DNA from: Lachnospiraceae bacterium
Lineage (GTDB): Bacteria > Bacillota > Clostridia > Lachnospirales > Lachnospiraceae
DNA: 64,000 nucleotides
Assembly: GCA_024687745.1 (NCBI GenBank)
Contig: JAILEM010000084.1
Span: 20,773-84,772, forward strand
Direction of reading: 5' to 3'
This document shows, piece after piece, positions 17,889 through 26,855 of the stretch. The notes beneath the pieces were generated by a model. It ran no database searches. It was not told the DNA's origin and saw only the letters and a list, made by a program, of their open reading frames with translations. Numbering within the stretch: position 1 is the stretch's first letter; each line of letters opens with the position of its first letter. Made by a program: the position numbers and the translations under genes.

Positions 17889-18302
17889 TCAGAGATAGAT
17901 CTTAACCTCTACATCCTCACCCCGGGTAAGCTCTACACTGAAACTCAGCTTTCCGCCGAGATTTGTCTTTATCTTCCCGGCACTCTTTCCGCCGACCGAT
18001 ACGTTATATTCCGTATCCTCGGTAAGTCCGACCGTTATCTGTGCATCCTCGTTACCCGAAACCTTAAACTCTACCCCGTCCTTTGTAGCCCTGAAATCAT
18101 TTACCGAGGTTCCGGGTTCCGATTCATATACAAATAACCCGTCTCTCTCAAGCTTGGTAAGCTCATTGTAGGTCTTTACCTTATAGAGATTACCGCCGCT
18201 TTCAAAGTCCTCAAGCTTTGACTTTTTATCGAGCTCATAGTCTCCAAAGCTCAAAGTACCGTCCTTCTCGGTTCTGATCAATTCCTTTACAGCTGCCATC
18301 AT
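17889..18302 (-). CDS. Conserved small protein between clpC and radA, function unknown
   Basis: 137 residues without signal peptide or membrane segment. The N-terminal half is a short charged helical stretch (TEKDGTLSFGDYELDKKSKLEDFE, then YKVKTYNELTKLERDGLFVYESEPGTSVNDF). The C-terminal half looks like an immunoglobulin or beta-sandwich module: VEFKVSGNEDAQITVGLTEDTEYNVSVGG, then KIKTNLGGKLSFSVEL. Homologues in Lachnospiraceae are sometimes labelled endosialidase; nothing here supports glycosidase activity. AGGAGGG precedes tandem ATG codons, and the second could be the true start. Its place between clpC and radA hints at a stress or polysaccharide-linked role, but this is only context. Confidence 0.75.
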   Translation of the reverse strand: MMAAVKELIRTEKDGTLSFGDYELDKKSKLEDFESGGNLYKVKTYNELTKLERDGLFVYESEPGTSVNDFRATKDGVEFKVSGNEDAQITVGLTEDTEYNVSVGGKSAGKIKTNLGGKLSFSVELTRGEDVEVKIYL

Positions 18303-18349
18303 TTACCCTCCTCTTAAAAATCGGTTATTTATACCTTGTCCCTTTGGTT

Positions 18350-20797
18350 TCAGTTGCCTGATATCTTAAATTCTCCTTTTACAAAGGAGACAGTTGCATT
18401 CTTACAGTCCTTAAGCTCTCCTTCAAGAACCGCCTCCGCGAGAGGATCCTCTATCAGAGTCTGTACCGCCCTCCTAAGAGGCCTTGCTCCGTATTTTTTG
18501 TCCGTACCCTTTTCTATGACTCTCTTTTTGGCCGAATCCGTAACCTTAAGACTGATACCGAGCTCATCCTTCATTCTTTCGGCAAGCTTATCGGTCATCA
18601 GAGTCACTATCCTCTTCATATCATTTTCATTGAGTGACCTGAATACTATAGTCTCATCTATCCTGTTTAAAAACTCAGGTCTGAAGAGCTTTTTTACCTC
18701 CTCCATAACGGCTTTTTTCATGTCGTCATGGCCCTTTTCCTCACTGTTATCGGTTACAAATCCAAGCTTCTTAGGCTCCATAATCCTGCCGGCTCCTGCA
18801 TTGGACGTCATTATTATAACACAGTTCTTAAAGCTTACCTTACGTCCGTTTGAGTCGGTTATATGACCGTCATCAAGAACCTGAAGCAGTATATTGAAGA
18901 CATCCGGATGGGCCTTCTCGATCTCATCGAACAATACCACTGAATAAGGGTTTCTTCTGACCTTTTCGGATAATTGACCGCCCTCCTCAAAGCCTACATA
19001 TCCCGGAGGCGAACCGATCATTTTGGAAACGGTATGCTTCTCCATATATTCGGACATATCCAGCCTTATCATAGCATCCTCTGTCCCGAAGAGTACCTCT
19101 GTTAAAGCCTTTGAAAGCTCTGTCTTACCTACACCCGTGGGACCCAGGAACAGAAATGACCCGATCGGTCTGTTCTTTTCCTTAAGGCCTACCCTGCCTC
19201 TTTTGATGGCTCTGCTTACGGCACTTATCGCCTCTTCCTGACCGATTACCCTCTTCCTTATCTCCTTTTCCATCTTAAGAAGCTTTGAGCTCTCGGCCTC
19301 TTCTATCCTCTTAAGAGGGATCTTTGTCCATTCGGATACCACATCCGAGATATCCTCCTTATTTACTTCCAAAGCCCTGCTCTCAGCTTTTTTCTTTCTC
19401 CTTACCTTCTTTTCATGTTCCTTTTCGATGACCTTCTGTTCCTTTACAAGCTCTGCATAATCCTCAAGCCTGTCTTCCCTTAATGCCTGTTCCTTTTCTT
19501 CGTTAAAGGACTCCATCCTGTTTACAAAATCATCATCTATCTCTGTTTTTTTATACAATGCAAGCCTTACCTTGGCTGAGGCTTCATCCATTATATCTAT
19601 CGCCTTGTCGGGAAGAAATCTGTCATTTATATATCTTGCGGAGAGCTTTACGCAGGCTTCTACCGCCTCATCGGAGATCTTTACACCGTGGTGTTTCTCA
19701 TAGTTGGGCCTGATACCCTTAAGGATCTTTACTGTATCCTCTTCGGTTGGCTCATTGACGGTTATCTTCTGGAACCTTCTCTCAAGGGCGGCATCCTTCT
19801 CTATATACTTTCTGTATTCATCATAGGTCGTGGCGCCTATAAGCTGTATCTCCCCTCTTGCAAGGGATGGCTTTAAGATATTTGATGCATCGATCTTACC
19901 CTCAGACCCTCCGGCACCTATTATGGTATGCACTTCATCTATAAAGAGGATGATATTGCCCGCCAGCGTGACCTCTTTTATGACATTTTTGATCCTTTCC
20001 TCAAATTCGCCCCTGTATTTACTTCCCGCAACCATTGCCGAAAGGTCAAGTGTGAGGAGTCTTTTGTTAAGTAAGAGATTCGGTACGTCTCCGGATACTA
20101 TCTTAAGCGCAAGTCCCTCAACTATAGCTGTCTTTCCGACTCCCGGCTCTCCTACGAGACAGGGGTTGTTTTTGGTCCTCCTGCTCAGGGTCTGGATTAT
20201 CCTTCTTATCTCCTCTTCCCTGCCTATAACAGGATCGAGCTTTCCTTCCTCCGCAAGCTTTGTTATATCCCTGCTGTAGGAATCAACAGTGGATTCTCCC
20301 TCCCCGGCAAAGCGCTTTGATGCCCTTGCATTCTGGATCTCTTCCTTAAACTTTGTAAGATCCTCGCCCATTGCAACGATCACATCAACATAGAGCTTCT
20401 GGATATTTATACCTAAGGTATTGAGTATCCTTACCGCAAGGTTATCCACATCCTTTATTATGGCTATCAGGATATGTTCAGTTCCTATCTCCTCTGCCTT
20501 AAAAGAATCCGCAACCTCATCTGCTCCTTCAAGGATCATTTTAAGCTTCGGTGTATAGCCGTCGCGCTCTTTTATATCGGTAAAACTGTCAATTGCTATC
20601 TGCTCTCTTATAAGCTTTTCAATATCCTCGGTCTTTGCACCGTTTTCCGTAAGTATCTTTGATGCGGTGCCCTTCCCCTCCTCTATGAGGCCTATTAAGA
20701 GGTGCTCTGTACCTACATAACCATGACCAAGCTTTTTGGAATATTTTTCGGCTATACTTACAGCCTTCTTTGCTCTTTCATTAAAACTCAACAGCAT
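18350..20797 (-). CDS. clpC: ATP-dependent Clp protease ATP-binding subunit ClpC
   Basis: 815 residues, a HSP100 unfoldase feeding ClpP. The two N-terminal repeats (about 1-145) include LGHGYVGTEHLLIGLIEEGKG and AEEIGTEHILIAII. AAA-1 has GEPGVGKTAIVEGLALKI, and a UVR-type middle coiled coil follows (about 415-455). AAA-2 has GPTGVGKTELSKAL, LDMSEYMEKHTVSKMIGSPPGYVGFEEGG and VLFDEIEKAHPDV. No ctsR, mcsA or mcsB precedes it, unlike the classical Bacillus operon. Instead it follows a large membrane protein with 28 bp between them. I see no heat-shock CIRCE or CtsR operator in that gap. Confidence 0.95.
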   Translation of the reverse strand: MLLSFNERAKKAVSIAEKYSKKLGHGYVGTEHLLIGLIEEGKGTASKILTENGAKTEDIEKLIREQIAIDSFTDIKERDGYTPKLKMILEGADEVADSFKAEEIGTEHILIAIIKDVDNLAVRILNTLGINIQKLYVDVIVAMGEDLTKFKEEIQNARASKRFAGEGESTVDSYSRDITKLAEEGKLDPVIGREEEIRRIIQTLSRRTKNNPCLVGEPGVGKTAIVEGLALKIVSGDVPNLLLNKRLLTLDLSAMVAGSKYRGEFEERIKNVIKEVTLAGNIILFIDEVHTIIGAGGSEGKIDASNILKPSLARGEIQLIGATTYDEYRKYIEKDAALERRFQKITVNEPTEEDTVKILKGIRPNYEKHHGVKISDEAVEACVKLSARYINDRFLPDKAIDIMDEASAKVRLALYKKTEIDDDFVNRMESFNEEKEQALREDRLEDYAELVKEQKVIEKEHEKKVRRKKKAESRALEVNKEDISDVVSEWTKIPLKRIEEAESSKLLKMEKEIRKRVIGQEEAISAVSRAIKRGRVGLKEKNRPIGSFLFLGPTGVGKTELSKALTEVLFGTEDAMIRLDMSEYMEKHTVSKMIGSPPGYVGFEEGGQLSEKVRRNPYSVVLFDEIEKAHPDVFNILLQVLDDGHITDSNGRKVSFKNCVIIMTSNAGAGRIMEPKKLGFVTDNSEEKGHDDMKKAVMEEVKKLFRPEFLNRIDETIVFRSLNENDMKRIVTLMTDKLAERMKDELGISLKVTDSAKKRVIEKGTDKKYGARPLRRAVQTLIEDPLAEAVLEGELKDCKNATVSFVKGEFKISGN

Positions 20798-20825
20798 AAA
20801 AATGCCTTTCTGTATTCTTTAATAG

Positions 20826-23099
20826 TTAATCATCCGTATCCAGAAATTCAAACTCGAAATCATCATCCATCTCAAGGTTTACGGTATCGGGGCTTACAGG
20901 CTCCGAGCTTTGGGAAAGTCCGCCTAAGTATCCCTGGTTCTGCTGATAGCCTGACTGCTGTCTGTTGTCGGAATAGCCGGAATTATAATCATATCCCGAA
21001 CCGGACATATTGTTATACCGGTTCTCCTGACCTGAGTACCCGTATGACTGATATCCGCCATTTCCGTACCCCTGTCCCGGGTACTGGCCCATTCCGTAAT
21101 CAGATCCCATTCCCTGATACTGACCGTTCATGGGATTAGTGTACTGTGATCCGGGATCTGTGTACTGATCCTGTACATACTGTCCCGAATACGGATCCTG
21201 CTGATATGCGGTAGGATTACTGAATAATGCACCTGTGTCATATCCGGGATCCCCGTATCCGTTATAGGAAGCAGCCTCGCGTTCTCTCTGTCTCTTTCGC
21301 TCCTCCTGCTGCCTTAATATCTCATCCCTCTTTCTTTCAAGCTCCTTTATCTTTCTTTCCTGCTCCTCCAAAGCCTTCTGTTTCAGACCTTCCTCCTCTG
21401 ACCTCTGCCTTTGAGTCTCTCTTTCCCTTGCTTCTTCAGCCTGTCTTCTTGAGATCTCCTCCTGTCTTCTGGCCTCCTCTATGGCTTTTTCTCTTGCTCT
21501 CTTTGCCTCCTGCTGTCTGGCACTTGCAAGCTCTCTTTCCTTAGCCGCCGACTCTTCTCTTTCCTTTGCAATAGTTGCCTCTCTCTCCTGTGCAAGGGCA
21601 AATTCGATCTCCTGGGTACTTATCTCATCGGTGGAAGACTTAACAGGCTTTTTCTGCCTTATCTTTACATCTTCATCTTCATCCTCATAAGCCTCATCTG
21701 ACTGTACATTTTGAGGTTTTACTTGCAGAGGTGCACGCTTTTCTTCAGATTCCGGTTTTTTGATACGGTTTGGCTTTAAGAGTGCTTCATCATCTTCTTC
21801 CTCCCCGTCTGTCTCAGGACGGGCTGTGGCATATTTTTCGGAATACTTGTTCTTCTCATTGCCTCTGGGTCTTCTTTCATCACTCGTATCCTTCATTGCA
21901 CTTTCCATGGCTGCCCAGTCAAAGGATGAAGGATCTTCACTGTTTTTTTTCTTTTTTAATCCTTTTTCCTTCTTTTTTAATGTCTTTTCTTCATCTGCAG
22001 CCGATGTGACAGGCAGAGGCTTCCTCTCATTTACGTCATCATCCATGCTCTCCCTTGCAAGCTGACTTGCAGTAATCTTTCCGGTATTGCCTGCGGATGA
22101 TGCCTGCTTTTTATGAACGGTTTTTTCCGTATCCTTTACATCCTCGACTTCTTTTCCCGCATAGTATTCATCTTCATCGATATATTCGTATCCCTGGTAC
22201 TCTTTTAATTTCACCAGGGAAACTATCATTATTATAAGGAAGATGAGCATGAGGAGGAACAGAGCCCCCACAACTATATAAACCCATATGGGAAGATCGG
22301 TTAAGCCTAACTCGGATGAATCATCTCCGCCTATCTTTATTCCACCCGTATCTGCAGCTGTGGTTATAAACCTCTGATACGTTCCTTCGGTCTGGTCATA
22401 CTGATACCATCCCTTATTTCCGTCAGAGCTTAGTGCATATAAAAGGAAAAAATCCGCCGCCCCGCCGGATGTAGCCGTACCGTCGGCATTTATATTATCC
22501 GATCTCATATATGCTTCAAGGTTTGATCCGTTCCACTGCAGAGTAGCCTTGGTATATCCCTCCGGTATTATCACATCCTCGGCTGCCTTGAGGATTATAA
22601 TATACTTACCGTTACCTCCGTCTATGCTTCTGTAATCAGCAAGATCAGGACTTATACCGTCATATATCTTGAAGCCGCCGTTAGCGCCGGCGGAATCGGT
22701 CGTATACAAAAGAGTCAGATCTGCCAGATCAAATTTTGCACATTCACAGGCAACTCCCTGATAGGTCGTTGTTTCTTTATGGAAGGAAGCCGGCATAAGA
22801 TCATCCGCAAATACTGAAGAAACCAAAACCTCAGCATTGGGAGTCGGGATGGTTGCCATTTCAACTCCTGTTGATGCCACTGCAGGTGCAGCCATATCAC
22901 CCTCTGCGGGAGCTTCACCCTCTGCCGGTATTTCACCCTCTGCGGGAACCTCTCCCTCTGCAGGCGCCTCACCCTCGGGAGCTGCTTCTTCTGTCGCAGC
23001 TGCTCCTTCATCTGCTGCATATACAGAAGCGAGGGGATTGACTGACAGAGTCAAAGTCAATAATCCAATTCCAAGCATTTTAAAAATTCTGTTCTTCAT
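20826..23099 (-). CDS. Large membrane protein with coiled coil and prion-like Gly/Gln/Tyr-rich tail
   Basis: About 757 residues, family not recognised. Parts in order: signal peptide ending near ASVYAA; a Pro/Glu repeat (about 40-70) of the EGEAPAEG type; an extracellular beta-rich domain (about 85-255); one membrane helix (about 271-296, IWVYIVVGALFLLMLIFLII); a highly charged cytoplasmic stretch; a long Glu/Arg/Gln coiled coil (about 495-610); a tail of about 120 residues rich in Gly, Tyr, Gln and Asn; and an acidic end (MDDDFEFEFLDTDD). The extracellular part has two adjacent Cys motifs (ACECAKF). The frame opens with GTG then ATG; the ATG has AGGAG five bases upstream. It lies 14 bp after purD and 28 bp before clpC. 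Confidence 0.8.
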   Translation of the reverse strand: MKNRIFKMLGIGLLTLTLSVNPLASVYAADEGAAATEEAAPEGEAPAEGEVPAEGEIPAEGEAPAEGDMAAPAVASTGVEMATIPTPNAEVLVSSVFADDLMPASFHKETTTYQGVACECAKFDLADLTLLYTTDSAGANGGFKIYDGISPDLADYRSIDGGNGKYIIILKAAEDVIIPEGYTKATLQWNGSNLEAYMRSDNINADGTATSGGAADFFLLYALSSDGNKGWYQYDQTEGTYQRFITTAADTGGIKIGGDDSSELGLTDLPIWVYIVVGALFLLMLIFLIIMIVSLVKLKEYQGYEYIDEDEYYAGKEVEDVKDTEKTVHKKQASSAGNTGKITASQLARESMDDDVNERKPLPVTSAADEEKTLKKKEKGLKKKKNSEDPSSFDWAAMESAMKDTSDERRPRGNEKNKYSEKYATARPETDGEEEDDEALLKPNRIKKPESEEKRAPLQVKPQNVQSDEAYEDEDEDVKIRQKKPVKSSTDEISTQEIEFALAQEREATIAKEREESAAKERELASARQQEAKRAREKAIEEARRQEEISRRQAEEARERETQRQRSEEEGLKQKALEEQERKIKELERKRDEILRQQEERKRQREREAASYNGYGDPGYDTGALFSNPTAYQQDPYSGQYVQDQYTDPGSQYTNPMNGQYQGMGSDYGMGQYPGQGYGNGGYQSYGYSGQENRYNNMSGSGYDYNSGYSDNRQQSGYQQNQGYLGGLSQSSEPVSPDTVNLEMDDDFEFEFLDTDD

Positions 23100-23116
23100 C
23101 ACCGCTCCTTTCGAAA

Positions 23117-24403
23117 TCAGGCTTCTGTGCCGATTTCATCAATAGCCTTTCCTATATCGGATCTGCAATATTTATTATCAAAATTGACCCATTCGGTCGC
23201 TTCGTATGCATTCGCTCTTGCTTTTTTCAGGTCATCCCCTATTGCCGTTATACCAAGTACCCTTCCACCGTTTGTGACTAACTTACCATCCTTAAGGGCT
23301 GTACCTGCGTGGAAGCAATAATACCCCTTCCTGTCTTTGAAGCTGTCAAGACCCTTTATCTCATATCCCTTTTCATAGCTTACGGGATATCCTTTGGAAG
23401 CAAGAACTACACAGACACAGGCATTGTCCTCAAAGTCAAGCTCTATCTCGTCAAGCTTTCCGTCTATACAGGCATCGATAACGTCAAGGATATCATTGTT
23501 CATCCTGGGCAGTACGACCTGAGCCTCGGGATCTCCGAATCTTGCATTATACTCAAGGACCTTTGGCCCGTCCTTTGTAAGCATGAGACCGAAGAAGATT
23601 ATCCCCTTAAACTCACGTCCCTCCTTTGCCATGGCATCTACGGTGGGCTTAAATATATTTTTCCTGCAATATTCATCTATCTCCTTGGTATAGAAGGGAC
23701 TCGGTGAAAAGGTTCCCATTCCTCCCGTATTAAGACCCTTATCCCCATCAAGGGCTCTCTTATGATCCTGAGCGGATGTCATGGGCTTTACAGTCTTTCC
23801 GTCTACGAAGGAAAGCACGGAAACCTCCCTTCCTGTCATGAACTCTTCTATAACAAGCTTATTGCCGGCATTTCCAAACTTCTTATCAATCATGATCTCC
23901 CTGATTCCGTCTTCTGCTTCCCTGAGATCATTACATATCAGCACTCCCTTTCCAAGCGCCAGCCCATCAGCCTTTAATACAACCGGAAATTCCGATAGCT
24001 TTTCTACATATTCAAGTGCTTTGGCGGGATCATCAAAGCTTTCATATGAAGCTGTCGGAATATTGTACTTTTTCATGAGTTCCTTCGAAAAAGCCTTACT
24101 TCCCTCCAAAACGGCGGCTGCCCTCTTTGGTCCGAAAGCACGAAGCCCCCTTTCCTCCAAAACATCAACCAATCCGCCTACCAAAGGATCATCGGGCCCG
24201 ACTATGACAAGATCTGCATTTTTGGAAACAGCATAGGATGCTATCCTTTCAAAATCCATTACCGGAATATTTTCACATTCGGCTAACTCTGCTATCCCTG
24301 CATTACCCGGAACGCAGTAAATTTTTTCTGCCCTTTTACTTTCGCTGACTTTTTTTATGATGGCATGTTCTCTTCCGCCTGATCCCACTACAAGAACTAT
24401 CAT
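23117..24403 (-). CDS. purD: Phosphoribosylamine-glycine ligase (GAR synthetase)
   Basis: 428 residues of the ATP-grasp enzyme that joins glycine to phosphoribosylamine in purine synthesis. The start MIVLVVGSGGREHAI is the PurD hallmark. VIVGPDDPLVGGLVD, GPKRAAAVLEGSKAFSKELM, VLKADGLALGKGV, LNTGGMGTFSP and FGDPEAQVVLPRM follow. The frame extends six codons further to 24421, but the ATG at 24403 is the conserved start, with AAAGGA upstream. It follows purN after 97 bp with no terminator and continues into the membrane-protein/clpC run. Confidence 0.96.
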   Translation of the reverse strand: MIVLVVGSGGREHAIIKKVSESKRAEKIYCVPGNAGIAELAECENIPVMDFERIASYAVSKNADLVIVGPDDPLVGGLVDVLEERGLRAFGPKRAAAVLEGSKAFSKELMKKYNIPTASYESFDDPAKALEYVEKLSEFPVVLKADGLALGKGVLICNDLREAEDGIREIMIDKKFGNAGNKLVIEEFMTGREVSVLSFVDGKTVKPMTSAQDHKRALDGDKGLNTGGMGTFSPSPFYTKEIDEYCRKNIFKPTVDAMAKEGREFKGIIFFGLMLTKDGPKVLEYNARFGDPEAQVVLPRMNNDILDVIDACIDGKLDEIELDFEDNACVCVVLASKGYPVSYEKGYEIKGLDSFKDRKGYYCFHAGTALKDGKLVTNGGRVLGITAIGDDLKKARANAYEATEWVNFDNKYCRSDIGKAIDEIGTEA

Positions 24404-24500
24404 TTTTTTATATCCTTTCAAATAATATGGAGAATCATCTGATATTTATTGTTTTAAATAATATCGCCCGATTCAAAAACGCATCTGTCGTATAAGTCCG

Positions 24501-25127
24501 TTATTCGATAACAGAGGCTTTATTATCCTTAAGCACAACCCTGCCATGCGCTATTGCGTCTATCACCTTTGGCAGGATAACCCATTCCGCCTCCTCCATG
24601 ACTCTCTTCTGGAGGATATCCGGAGTATCATCATTCTTTATATATACGGCCTTCTGCATTATTATGGGTCCCGTATCCGTGCCCTCGTCAACAAAATGAA
24701 CCGTTGCCCCGGTGACCTTTACTCCCCTTTCGAGCACCTTTTCATGCACCTTAAGCCCATAAAAACCGTCTCCGCAAAACGAGGGGATAAGGCTTGGATG
24801 AATATTTATTATCCTTCCTTTATATTTCGAAACGAAATTTCCGGGAAGCACTACCAGAAAACCCGCAAGCACGATAAGCTCTGCTTTGGCATCTTCTATT
24901 GCCTCTGTCATGGCCCTTCCGTACTCTTCCCTGTCAAAGTAGTCCTTAGGCCTTATGCAGGCAGTTTCGATCCCTGCCTTAGCTGCCCTTGTAAGTGCAT
25001 ATGCATCAGTCCTGTTGCTGATTACGAGTGTTATTTTTGCATCGGTAACCGTCCCTTTGTCAATTGCATCTATCACAGCCTGAAGGTTGGTTCCGCCACC
25101 CGATACGAGTACGGCTATATTTAACAT
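24501..25127 (-). CDS. purN: Phosphoribosylglycinamide formyltransferase
   Basis: 208 residues of the folate-dependent GAR transformylase. [16 protein letters not shown] is the ribose-phosphate binding loop. [32 protein letters not shown] contains the catalytic Asn and His, and [17 protein letters not shown] contains the catalytic Asp. The ATG overlaps the end of purM by 7 bp with AAGGG upstream. Length and motifs are those of a single-domain PurN, not a fused PurMN. Confidence 0.95.
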   Translation of the reverse strand: MLNIAVLVSGGGTNLQAVIDAIDKGTVTDAKITLVISNRTDAYALTRAAKAGIETACIRPKDYFDREEYGRAMTEAIEDAKAELIVLAGFLVVLPGNFVSKYKGRIINIHPSLIPSFCGDGFYGLKVHEKVLERGVKVTGATVHFVDEGTDTGPIIMQKAVYIKNDDTPDILQKRVMEEAEWVILPKVIDAIAHGRVVLKDNKASVIE

Positions 25128-26146
25128 ATTGTCACGCCCTTTTCACCGTTTTCGATATATCCGATGCAATATGCCTTTTCTCCGGCACTTTCTATAGCTT
25201 CTACGGTTCTCTCTGCATCCCCTTTATCGACTGTTAACATCATACCGATGCCCATATTATAGGTATTGTACATTACCCTTTCTTCGATCTTTCCGCTCTC
25301 CTGAATTAGCTTAAATATCGGAAGGATCTCGTAGCTGTCCTTCTTTATCACGGCTCTCTTCCCATCGGGAAGCATCCTTGGGATATTCTCATAAAATCCG
25401 CCGCCTGTTATGTGGCTGCATCCCTTTATCGTAATACCGCTCTCCCTTACTGAGGAAAGAGCCTTTACATATATCTTTGTAGGTGTTAAAAGTGCCTCTC
25501 CGAGTGTGCAGCCAAGACCTGATATCATTTCATTCATGCTGCCCTCCCTCATGGGAAATATCTTCCTGACAAGGGAATATCCGTTACTGTGGACTCCGCT
25601 GGATGCTATGCCTATTATCACATCTCCTTCATCTATGTCCTTTCCGGTTATGAGCTCATCCTGATCTACTATGCCTACGGCAAAGCCTGCAAGATCATAT
25701 TCATCGACAGGATAAAAGCCCGGCATTTCGGCTGTCTCACCGCCTATAAGTGAGGCTCCTGCCATACTGCATCCTTCAGCGACTCCCTTTACTATGTCAG
25801 CGATCTTTTCCGGTTCGTTTTTTCCGCAGGCTATATAATCGAGGAAGAACAGAGGTTCACCTCCCGCGCATGCTATATCATTAACGCACATTGCAACACA
25901 GTCTATTCCGATGGTATCATGCTTATCGAGCAGAAAAGCCAGCTTCAGCTTTGTACCGACACCGTCGGTGCCCGAAACCAGGGTAGGCTTTTTCATCTTC
26001 ATATATTTTTCCAATGAAAAAGCACCGGAAAACCCTCCAAGCCCTCCAAGGACTTCAGGCCTCATGGTCTTACTGACATGCTCCTTCATGAGTTCCACAG
26101 CCTTGTAGCCTGCTTCAAGATCAACACCAGCACTTTTATAATCCAT
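25121..26146 (-). CDS. purM: Phosphoribosylformylglycinamidine cyclo-ligase (AIR synthetase)
   Basis: 341 residues converting FGAM to AIR. It contains [19 protein letters not shown] at the start, [59 protein letters not shown] and [11 protein letters not shown]. The frame opens at a TTG (26173) with AAGGA six bases upstream, which would add nine basic residues. The internal ATG at 26146 gives the family start but has a more distant ribosome site, so the true start is uncertain. It is the second gene of the purE-M-N-D series. Confidence 0.95.
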   Translation of the reverse strand: MDYKSAGVDLEAGYKAVELMKEHVSKTMRPEVLGGLGGFSGAFSLEKYMKMKKPTLVSGTDGVGTKLKLAFLLDKHDTIGIDCVAMCVNDIACAGGEPLFFLDYIACGKNEPEKIADIVKGVAEGCSMAGASLIGGETAEMPGFYPVDEYDLAGFAVGIVDQDELITGKDIDEGDVIIGIASSGVHSNGYSLVRKIFPMREGSMNEMISGLGCTLGEALLTPTKIYVKALSSVRESGITIKGCSHITGGGFYENIPRMLPDGKRAVIKKDSYEILPIFKLIQESGKIEERVMYNTYNMGIGMMLTVDKGDAERTVEAIESAGEKAYCIGYIENGEKGVTIC

Positions 26147-26230
26147 TTTCTTAATGTGCCTTTGTTTTTTCAAAGGCTTTTCCTTTCAGATATTTTTAAA
26201 ATTTTTATATTGAACGGCTTAAATGCATGA

Positions 26231-26746
26231 TCATTTCATGCCTGAGAGATATTCCTTATAACCCTCTTCCTTAAGCTTTCTGTCCTTCTTTATTACCTTC
26301 TCTCCCAAGGATTCCTTATATTCCTTAAGCTTTTCAAGAAGCTCCCCGTCTGATATCGCAAGCATCCTGAGTGCAAGCAGGGCTGCATTTGCTCCTGCGT
26401 TTATCGCAACCGTTGCCACGGGAATGCCTGAGGGCATCTGAACTATGGAATAAAGCGAATCCCTGCCTCCGAGCGAGGTAGTATGCATGGGGATACCTAT
26501 GACAGGCAAAGGAAAAATAGCAGCACACATTCCGGGAAGATGAGCAGCCATTCCGGCTCCCGCTATAACAATCTTTATGCCCCTTTTCTCCGCATTCCTT
26601 GCATAATCAAAAAATAAATCGGGTTCTCTGTGGGCAGAGATTATATTCATCTCATAGCTTACACCGAACTCATCAAGTATCTCAGCGGCTTTGGCCATAA
26701 CCGGCATATCCGAGTCGCTTCCCATAACTATAGATATTTCAGCCAT
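26231..26746 (-). CDS. purE: 5-(carboxyamino)imidazole ribonucleotide mutase
   Basis: 171 residues of class I PurE (N5-CAIR mutase). GSDSDMPVM, NIISAHREPDLFFDYA, GAGMAAHLPGM and the central IPMHTTSLGGRDSLYSIVQMPSGIPVATVAI contain the CO2- and nucleotide-binding residues. The frame includes a GTG at 26758, but GAGGA is correctly spaced for the ATG at 26746 (MAEISIVMGSDSD). No purK is adjacent. It is the first pur gene behind its own promoter and a small structured leader. Confidence 0.95.
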   Translation of the reverse strand: MAEISIVMGSDSDMPVMAKAAEILDEFGVSYEMNIISAHREPDLFFDYARNAEKRGIKIVIAGAGMAAHLPGMCAAIFPLPVIGIPMHTTSLGGRDSLYSIVQMPSGIPVATVAINAGANAALLALRMLAISDGELLEKLKEYKESLGEKVIKKDRKLKEEGYKEYLSGMK

Positions 26747-26779
26747 TTTAATCCTCACTAAACGATCTTTTTCTGAATT

Positions 26780-26818
26780 TGCGAATCATAACCCCTGTAT
26801 AAGGGAAAAATGGTCGCA
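26780..26818 (-). promoter_or_regulatory. Two-stem structured leader upstream of purE
   Basis: TGCGA (26780-26784) pairs with TCGCA (26814-26818). Inside, CCCC (26792-26795) can pair with GGG of AAGGG (about 26802-26805). The structure sits between the -10 and the ribosome site of purE. It does not match purine, ZTP, PRPP or ppGpp riboswitch cores that I know. A regulatory role is only inferred. Confidence 0.3.
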
Positions 26819-26826
26819 TTTTCTAT

Positions 26827-26855
26827 AGTATATCCGAAAATATCATTATCTTCAA
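26827..26855 (-). promoter_or_regulatory. Promoter of the purE operon
   Basis: On minus, TTGAAG (26850-26855), 17 nt, then TATACT (26827-26832). The -35 overlaps the stop codon of the upstream aminopeptidase gene. The leader to the purE ATG is about 75 nt. Confidence 0.65.

Noticed and set aside
21227..22065. Plus-strand frames opposite the large membrane protein
   Set aside because: Shadow of the Glu/Arg coiled coil and charged region; no start signal.
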